Part shown: positions 55,459 through 64,000 of the stretch, piece after piece
Numbering within the stretch: the stretch's first letter is position 1
Layout: each line of letters starts with the position of its first letter
Source of the DNA: Haemophilus parainfluenzae
Lineage (GTDB): Bacteria > Pseudomonadota > Gammaproteobacteria > Enterobacterales > Pasteurellaceae
Assembly (NCBI RefSeq): GCF_900638025.1
Contig: NZ_LR134481.1
Location: forward strand, 1,938,501-2,002,500
Length of the DNA stretch: 64,000 bases
Direction of reading: 5' to 3'
The notes under the pieces: generated by a model
Told to the model about the DNA's origin: nothing
Seen by the model: the letters and a program-made list of their open reading frames with translations, nothing else
The model's database searches: none
Made by a program: the position numbers and the translations under genes

Positions 55459-57303
55459 ATGGCAATCAAAATTCTTTCTCCACAGCTGGCTAATCAGATT
55501 GCCGCAGGTGAAGTGGTCGAACGCCCTGCTTCTGTGGTGAAAGAATTAGTGGAAAACAGCCTTGATGCCGGTGCCAATAAAATTCATATTGATATTGAAA
55601 ACGGCGGCGCCAGCCTGATTCGTATTAGAGATAATGGCAGTGGTATTCCTAAAGAAGAATTAAGTCTCGCACTCGCTCGACACGCAACCAGTAAAATTAC
55701 CGATCTTGATGATCTCGAAGCCATTTTAAGTTTAGGTTTCCGCGGTGAAGCCCTTGCCAGTATCAGCTCGGTTTCTCGCCTCACACTTACCTCTCGCACA
55801 GCTGAGCAAAATGAAGCGTGGCAGGTTTATGCACAAGGACGAGAGATGGAAACTACAATTAAACCTGCGTCTCATCCAGTCGGCACGACAGTTGAAGTCG
55901 CAAATCTCTTTTTTAACACGCCTGCTCGTCGTAAATTCTTGCGCACTGATAAAACAGAATTTGCTCATATTGATGAAGTCATTCGCCGAATTGCTTTAGC
56001 AAAATTTAATATTGCTTTTACGCTCACTCATAACGGCAAAATGATTCGACAATATCGTCCTGCAACGAATGAAGAGCAACAACTAAAACGTGTTTCCGCT
56101 ATTTGTGGCGATGATTTTGTTCAACATGCCTTGCGCATTGATTGGAAACATGATGATCTGCATCTTTCTGGCTGGGTGGCGACACCTGAATTTACACGTT
56201 CCCAAAATGATTTGAGCTATTGCTATATCAATGGACGAATGGTGCGTGATAAAGTGATCAACCATGCAATTCGTCAAGCTTATGCGGAGCATTTACATAC
56301 GGAGCAATACCCTGCATTTGTGCTATTTATCGACCTCAATCCACATGATGTCGATGTCAACGTGCATCCAACAAAACACGAAGTTCGCTTCCATCAAGCC
56401 CGCTTAATTCATGATTTTATCTGCCAAGGTGTAACAAATGCGCTCAATGCTATTCCTCAAGCTGAATTGGATTTAGCGCCAGCGATAAATGAGGCAAGAG
56501 AGCCTTCAGCTTCGTATCAAACGCACTATGAAACAAAACCCAATCGTGCAGCGGCAGGGCAAAATATTTTCGCCTCAAATTATCATCAATATAGTGAAAA
56601 ACAATCAGAAAATCGATCGCACTTTTCAAACCGTAGTGAATATGTTCCGTCATATGGTTATCGTGAACAACCTACAAAGACAGAACAACGCTTATATGGG
56701 GAATTAGTACGTCCTGTGGAAAATTCTCAAGTTTTAACAAAGTCAGTCGTTGAACAACTCCCACAAACAAGTGAACCAGGCTATTTACGCGCATTAGCAT
56801 TAATTGAAAATAAAGCGTTGCTTTTACAACAAAATCAGCAGTTTTATTTGATGTCATTAGCTAAATTGCAAACCTTAAATTATGAATTAACCTTACAACA
56901 AGGTGAAATTTCACAACAGCCGTTACTCATTCCGATTATTTTCCGCTTAGATGAAAAACAATTTGAACAATGGAAAAAACAAAAAGCTTTTTTCCAACAA
57001 AGTGGTTTTGAATTTATTGAAAATGAAGCCCAGCTACGTCTTACATTAAACAAAGTCCCTGCGGTTTTACGTACGCAAAATTTACAAAAATGTGTGGTAA
57101 GCCTACTTGCGGAAGATCTAGAAAATATGCCTGATTTTCTGACCGCACTTTGTCAGACTCTAGAAATGAAACTAATTCAAGTATTAGCGGATGCGGTCAG
57201 CTTATTAAGTGAAACGGAACGCTTACTGAATAAAGCTCATCAAGAAAAATTTAATACATTACTGAAACCAATTAACTGGCAGCCTTTTTTAAGCGATTTG
57301 TAA
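55459..57303 (+). CDS. mutL: DNA mismatch repair protein MutL
   Basis: MutL links mismatch recognition by MutS to strand incision by MutH. The 614 residues contain the GHKL ATPase: [39 protein letters not shown] and [15 protein letters not shown]. The C-terminal domain starts near 420 and mediates dimerisation. The middle linker is long and polar. No endonuclease metal motif (DQHAxxER) is seen, as expected in a species with MutH. It follows amiB after eight bases and ends one base before miaA. Confidence 0.96.
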   Translation: MAIKILSPQLANQIAAGEVVERPASVVKELVENSLDAGANKIHIDIENGGASLIRIRDNGSGIPKEELSLALARHATSKITDLDDLEAILSLGFRGEALASISSVSRLTLTSRTAEQNEAWQVYAQGREMETTIKPASHPVGTTVEVANLFFNTPARRKFLRTDKTEFAHIDEVIRRIALAKFNIAFTLTHNGKMIRQYRPATNEEQQLKRVSAICGDDFVQHALRIDWKHDDLHLSGWVATPEFTRSQNDLSYCYINGRMVRDKVINHAIRQAYAEHLHTEQYPAFVLFIDLNPHDVDVNVHPTKHEVRFHQARLIHDFICQGVTNALNAIPQAELDLAPAINEAREPSASYQTHYETKPNRAAAGQNIFASNYHQYSEKQSENRSHFSNRSEYVPSYGYREQPTKTEQRLYGELVRPVENSQVLTKSVVEQLPQTSEPGYLRALALIENKALLLQQNQQFYLMSLAKLQTLNYELTLQQGEISQQPLLIPIIFRLDEKQFEQWKKQKAFFQQSGFEFIENEAQLRLTLNKVPAVLRTQNLQKCVVSLLAEDLENMPDFLTALCQTLEMKLIQVLADAVSLLSETERLLNKAHQEKFNTLLKPINWQPFLSDL

Positions 57304-57304
57304 T

Positions 57305-58258
57305 ATGACACAAAAAACTGACTCCAAACCAACCGCACTTTTTCTGATGGGACCGACGGCCTCAGGAAAAACGGATCTTGCTATTCAATTACGTCAAAGC
57401 CTGCCAGTGGAAGTGATCAGCGTCGATTCTGCATTAATTTATAAAGGCATGGATATTGGTACGGCAAAGCCTTCTAAAGAAGAACTAGCCCTTGCCCCTC
57501 ACCGCTTAATTGATATTTTAGATCCCGCTGAAAGTTATTCTGCGATGAATTTTCGTGACGATGCACTCAGAGAAATGGCTGATATTACCGCACAAGGTAA
57601 AATTCCACTTTTGGTTGGCGGCACGATGTTGTATTACAAAGCATTGATTGAAGGACTTTCCCCCCTTCCATCTGCTGATGAAAAATTACGGTTAGAGATT
57701 GAAGAAAAAGCGCAGAAATTTGGCTGGCCAGCACTTCATCAAGAATTACAAAAAATTGATCCTATTTCGGCAGAACGTATCAATCCAAATGATTCACAGC
57801 GTATTAATCGTGCATTAGAAGTATTCTATTTAACGGGCAAATCATTAACGGAATTAACCGAACAAAAAGGCGAAGAATTGCCTTATCAATTTTTACAGTT
57901 TGCTATTGCACCAGAAGATCGCGCGGTATTGCATCAACGTATCGAACAACGTTTCCATAAAATGATCGAATTAGGTTTCCAAGAAGAGGTGGAAAAACTC
58001 TACCAACGAGAAGATCTCCATCCTGATTTGCCTTCTATCCGCTGTGTGGGCTATCGCCAAATGTGGGAATATTTACGTGGTGACTATGATCATGAAGAAA
58101 TGGTCTTCCGGGGGATTTGTGCAACTCGACAATTAGCAAAACGACAAATCACTTGGCTGCGTGGCTGGAAAACACCATTAAATTGGCTAGATAGTCTGCA
58201 ATCGCAACAAGCCAAAGAAATCGTACTACGCAAGATTGACGAACATTTTAAGGGGTAA
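57305..58258 (+). CDS. miaA: tRNA dimethylallyltransferase MiaA
   Basis: MiaA adds a dimethylallyl group to A37 of tRNAs reading UNN codons. The 317 residues show the P-loop [57 protein letters not shown], and [30 protein letters not shown] and [13 protein letters not shown] complete the family. It starts one base after mutL, so translation is probably coupled. A uptake signal lies just after the start. Confidence 0.97.
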   Translation: MTQKTDSKPTALFLMGPTASGKTDLAIQLRQSLPVEVISVDSALIYKGMDIGTAKPSKEELALAPHRLIDILDPAESYSAMNFRDDALREMADITAQGKIPLLVGGTMLYYKALIEGLSPLPSADEKLRLEIEEKAQKFGWPALHQELQKIDPISAERINPNDSQRINRALEVFYLTGKSLTELTEQKGEELPYQFLQFAIAPEDRAVLHQRIEQRFHKMIELGFQEEVEKLYQREDLHPDLPSIRCVGYRQMWEYLRGDYDHEEMVFRGICATRQLAKRQITWLRGWKTPLNWLDSLQSQQAKEIVLRKIDEHFKG

Positions 58259-58261
58259 ATT

Positions 58262-61195
58262 ATGGCGCTTTCACTTCCGCTTTCGACTGAAAAACTCATT
58301 CAACTTGGCGAAGTGCTTTGCCAACATTTCCCTGAAATGAATCTTGATGAAATAACCCAACAAATCGAGCAAGACGCAACAGATTTCACGACATCAATCG
58401 GACAAATAAACTATGCCATCAGTCTGTCTGATTTCTTGGAAAAAGTCTTAAAAAAACACCCGCACTTTTTAGCTCAATGGTGGCAAACACCTCCTCAATT
58501 TTCAGATTGCCAACATTATGCTAGCCGTTTAGCTGACCAACTCTCCACTATCCAAAACGAAGAACAGCTTTACAAAACGCTACGAGATTTTCGTAATCAA
58601 GAAATGGCAAAACTTAGTTTCTGTCAAAGCTTGAATCTTGCCACCGTAGAAGAAATTTTTATTTGTCTTTCTCAGCTTGCTGAAAACCTTATCATTGGTG
58701 CGAGAGATTGGCTGTACAAACAAGCTTGCGAAGAAATGGGCACGCCTTGTGATGAAAATGGCAATCCTCAGCAACTCTATATTCTTGGTATGGGAAAATT
58801 AGGTGGTTTTGAGCTAAATTTCTCCTCTGATATTGATTTAATTTTCACCTACCCTTTACAAGGCGAAACTGTTGGTGCAAGACGAGCTGTTGATAACGCT
58901 AAATTTTTTACCCGTTTAGGGCAACGTCTAATTAATACCTTGGATCAATTTACGCCAGATGGTTTTGTCTATCGTACGGATATGCGTCTTCGCCCTTTTG
59001 GTGACAGCGGCGCACTTGCCTTAAGTTTTTCTGCGATGGAGCAATATTACCAAGATCAAGGGCGAGACTGGGAACGCTATGCCATGATCAAAGGGCGTAT
59101 TTTAGGCGCCGATGAGCAAGATCCCAATGTAAAAACCTTACAACAATTACTTCGCCCCTTTGTGTATCGACGCTATATTGATTTTAGTGTGATTCAAGCT
59201 TTACGTGAAATGAAAGGTAAAATCGAGCGCGAAGTACGTCGCCGTGGCTTAAAAGACAATATTAAGTTAGGTGCAGGCGGGATTCGAGAAATCGAATTTA
59301 TTGTGCAAGTTTTTCAACTGATTCGAGGGGGACGTGAGATTAAGCTCCAACAACATGAATTGCTTAAACTTCTCCCTGAAATACGAGATCTTGGCTTAAT
59401 TACGCCCCAGCAATATTATGAATTAAAAGAAGCTTATATCTTTCTACGACGTACTGAAAACGTGCTTCAAGCCATTGATGACCAACAAACGCAACTACTT
59501 CCAACAGATGAAGAAAATCGTCTTAGATTAATGGTCGCTTGTCGAGAATACACTTATTTAGATGAGAACAATCAGGCTACGATAAAATCTTATCCAATTG
59601 AAAACTGGGATGATTTCTATCAAACACTACAATCACACCAACAAAAAGTGCGGTCAGTTTTTGATACATTAATTGGTGAAGAAAAAGATGAACGTAGCGA
59701 TGATAATAATCAGTGGATTGATTTTTTAGAGGGTGATATCGATGATATTGAACAAATGCTGATTGATAATCACATTGATGAAGACGCGATTTCCGATATC
59801 TTAGATAAACTTATTCAATTCAAAGAGGGGCTTGCTCGCCGTGTTATTGGCACTCGTGGTCGAGAAGCTTTAGCTCACTTATTGCCAAATATCTTCACTC
59901 AAATATTTGAACAAAAAAATTACCGCACTTTATTACCGCGCATTCTCAATATTATCGATAAAATTGCGAGTAGAACGACGTATTTGGAATTGCTCTTAGA
60001 AAATCCTCAAGCCATTGAGCAGCTTATTGAACTATGTTCGCAATCACAGATGATTGCCGAACAAGTGGCTCGCTACCCTATTCTACTCGATGAATTATTA
60101 AATACTGAGGCACTACGTAATCCATTACCATTCACACAGTATCCTGATGAATTGAAGCAATATATGCTGCGATTACCGCAAGACGATGAAGAACAATTTA
60201 TTGACGGGTTACGCCAATTTAAACAATCTATTTTATTACGTGTTGCAGCCGCTGATATTCTCGGCGTATTGCCTGTTATGAAAGTAAGCGATCATCTCAC
60301 TTATCTGGCTGAAGCAATTATTGATGCCGTTGTCAATTTTGCCTGGCAACAAGTCAGTCAACGCTTTGGTGTACCTGAACATCTAGTAGGTAAAACAGAA
60401 AAAGGCTTTTTAGTCATTGGCTACGGTAAACTAGGCGGAATTGAACTCGGTTATAAATCTGATTTGGATTTAGTCTTTTTATACCAAGCTGTTGAAGGCC
60501 AAACCATTGGTGGGAAAAAATCCATTGATAGTAACCAATTCTATTTAAGATTGGCTCAAAAAATTGTCAGCATTTTTAGTATGAACACCAGTGCAGGCAT
60601 ACTTTACGATGTTGATATGCGATTACGTCCTTCAGGCGATGCTGGCTTATTAGGCTGTTCACTTCAAGCATTTGAAAACTATCAACTCAATGAGGCTTGG
60701 ACATGGGAGAAACAAGCGCTTGTCCGTAGCCGTGCTATTTTTGGTGAAACTGAATTAAAAACAGAATTTGAAAAAATTCGCTGTAAGGTACTTTCCGCTC
60801 AAAGAGATATTAATCAGCTAAAAATCGAAGTAAGAGGTATGCGCGAAAAAATGTACGAACATTTATCTCATACAAAAGACAGCTTTTTTAATATCAAAAC
60901 AGATCGTGGCGGCATTACTGATATTGAATTTATTGCCCAGTATCTGATGCTTGCGAATGCCCCAGCTAATCCAATATTAACCAAATGGTCTGATAACGTC
61001 CGTATCTTTGATTCAATGGCAGAATATCACATTATTTCTCTAGCTGAGTGCGAAAAACTTAAGTCCTGCTACGTGACACTACGTAATAAAATTCATCACC
61101 TGAACTTATTAGGAAATCCTGTCATTGTTGATGATTCGGCGTTTGCAGAAGAAAGAGAGTTTGTTTGTTCTTTCTGGAATAAGCTATTTTCTTAA
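58262..61195 (+). CDS. glnE: Bifunctional glutamine synthetase adenylyltransferase/deadenylylase GlnE
   Basis: GlnE adds and removes AMP on glutamine synthetase according to nitrogen status, reported through PII. The 977 residues contain two nucleotidyltransferase domains: the N-terminal deadenylylase with [21 protein letters not shown], and the C-terminal adenylylase with [21 protein letters not shown]. Helical regions between them carry [19 protein letters not shown] and the later [15 protein letters not shown]. It starts three bases after the miaA stop and ends the cluster. It converges with the rRNA operon end. Confidence 0.96.
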   Translation: MALSLPLSTEKLIQLGEVLCQHFPEMNLDEITQQIEQDATDFTTSIGQINYAISLSDFLEKVLKKHPHFLAQWWQTPPQFSDCQHYASRLADQLSTIQNEEQLYKTLRDFRNQEMAKLSFCQSLNLATVEEIFICLSQLAENLIIGARDWLYKQACEEMGTPCDENGNPQQLYILGMGKLGGFELNFSSDIDLIFTYPLQGETVGARRAVDNAKFFTRLGQRLINTLDQFTPDGFVYRTDMRLRPFGDSGALALSFSAMEQYYQDQGRDWERYAMIKGRILGADEQDPNVKTLQQLLRPFVYRRYIDFSVIQALREMKGKIEREVRRRGLKDNIKLGAGGIREIEFIVQVFQLIRGGREIKLQQHELLKLLPEIRDLGLITPQQYYELKEAYIFLRRTENVLQAIDDQQTQLLPTDEENRLRLMVACREYTYLDENNQATIKSYPIENWDDFYQTLQSHQQKVRSVFDTLIGEEKDERSDDNNQWIDFLEGDIDDIEQMLIDNHIDEDAISDILDKLIQFKEGLARRVIGTRGREALAHLLPNIFTQIFEQKNYRTLLPRILNIIDKIASRTTYLELLLENPQAIEQLIELCSQSQMIAEQVARYPILLDELLNTEALRNPLPFTQYPDELKQYMLRLPQDDEEQFIDGLRQFKQSILLRVAAADILGVLPVMKVSDHLTYLAEAIIDAVVNFAWQQVSQRFGVPEHLVGKTEKGFLVIGYGKLGGIELGYKSDLDLVFLYQAVEGQTIGGKKSIDSNQFYLRLAQKIVSIFSMNTSAGILYDVDMRLRPSGDAGLLGCSLQAFENYQLNEAWTWEKQALVRSRAIFGETELKTEFEKIRCKVLSAQRDINQLKIEVRGMREKMYEHLSHTKDSFFNIKTDRGGITDIEFIAQYLMLANAPANPILTKWSDNVRIFDSMAEYHIISLAECEKLKSCYVTLRNKIHHLNLLGNPVIVDDSAFAEEREFVCSFWNKLFS

Positions 61196-61325
61196 AAGAT
61201 TAAAGGAGTCGATCCCCAGATAGTTGGTATAAACTCGTTCTTATATATTCTCTACGTAAAAACAGCTTAACTTTCTACCGCACTTATATTGTCAAAGTAA
61301 TCTTTAATAAAACTCCATAAACAAA

Positions 61326-61352
61326 AACCCCAAGCCATTCAGCTCGGGGTTC
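61326..61352 (-). terminator. rRNA operon terminator
   Basis: On the minus strand AACCCCGAGC, a short loop and GCTTGGGGTT are followed by TTTT. It lies just after the 5S 3' end and also faces the end of glnE. Confidence 0.88.
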
Positions 61353-61361
61353 TACATTCAG

Positions 61362-61479
61362 TACCTGGCGGTGTCCTACTCTCACATGGGGAAGCCCCAC
61401 ACTACCATCGGCGCATCGGCGTTTCACTTCTGAGTTCGGTATGGGGTCAGGTGGGACCACCGCTCTATCGCCGCCAGGA
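61362..61479 (-). rRNA. rrf: 5S ribosomal RNA
   Basis: Read on the minus strand the sequence starts CCTGGCGGCGATAG, continues GCGGTGGTCCCACCTGACCC and ACTCAGAAGTGAAACGCC, and ends near ACCGCCAGGTA, the standard bacterial 5S. The 5' and 3' ends pair. Ends are accurate to a few bases. Confidence 0.97.
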
Positions 61480-61625
61480 TTATTCCTTTAATAACTTTTC
61501 TATTTCTCTCTGCTCCGCTATCTCTAGCGTCTCACAACCAAACAAGCTGATTCACCTAAAAACTTTCTTCTTCTCTTTCTTCTCTGAGTTTGTTTCGTCT
61601 TCTCAACACCCAAAACCCTTGAGCG

Positions 61626-64000
<2,375 letters not shown>

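Overview
The window is about 61 kb of chromosome plus an rRNA operon end from a member of the Pasteurellaceae, most probably a Haemophilus of the H. parainfluenzae type. The main clue is the very frequent 9-base DNA uptake signal AAGTGCGGT (the Haemophilus 'Hin' dialect, on both strands, inside genes and in terminators). Other clues are the moderate-to-low GC content and gene blocks that I recall from H. influenzae: nrdR-recC-four competence pilins-suhB, tsaE-amiB-mutL-miaA-glnE, ompA-ydiJ and valS-holC-fumC. The species is an inference. The gene families are mostly clear.

Layout. Positions 1-4.2 kb hold the end of dnaJ, the molybdate transporter modABC and the divergent regulator modE. Positions 4.2-13.1 kb, all on the minus strand, hold yfbR, degS, ribD, nrdR, recC and a four-gene type IV pilin-like competence operon (comNOPQ), with a textbook CRP-S/Sxy competence site upstream. 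suhB is divergent from it. Positions 14.1-15.4 kb hold an IS3-family element inserted into the centre of a perfect uptake-signal palindrome, which was the shared terminator of suhB and bioB. Positions 15.4-20.3 kb hold bioB, the thiamine transporter thiBPQ under a TPP riboswitch, and grxD. Positions 20.4-27 kb hold a lemA/TPM-domain operon, ompA and the large FAD/Fe-S oxidoreductase ydiJ.

Positions 27-32.5 kb form an AT-rich block without a perfect uptake signal. It encodes a restriction-modification system: a C5-cytosine methyltransferase, a McrB-like AAA+ ATPase with an unrecognised N-terminus, and a DUF2357/PD-(D/E)XK nuclease. The nuclease reading frame is split in two at a run of seven A/T bases, and removing one base restores a single 762-residue protein. 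This is the accessory highlight of the window. It may be a phase-variable or recently inactivated defence system of the LlaJI/BsuMI style.

Positions 32.5-41.1 kb hold valS, a small membrane protein, yqfB, a lipoprotein, holC, fumC, a periplasmic protein, rimK and grxA. Positions 41.3-46.9 kb hold a citrate fermentation operon (citD, citE, citF, fused citX-citG, and a DASS transporter) behind an FNR/CRP-like site, with no citC seen. Positions 47.2-51.1 kb hold manA and the general PTS genes ptsH-ptsI-crr. Positions 51.3-61.2 kb hold rsgA, orn, two identical tRNA-Gly genes, and tsaE-amiB-mutL-miaA-glnE. Positions 61.3-64 kb hold the 5S gene and most of a 23S rRNA gene on the minus strand, convergent with glnE and running off the window.

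Links between genes. Molybdate, thiamine, biotin and riboflavin functions are cofactor supply. fumC and cit fit anaerobic C4/citrate metabolism. recC and comNOPQ fit DNA uptake and recombination, and the dense uptake signals fit the same biology. All assignments come from reading the sequence by eye; no database search was run.
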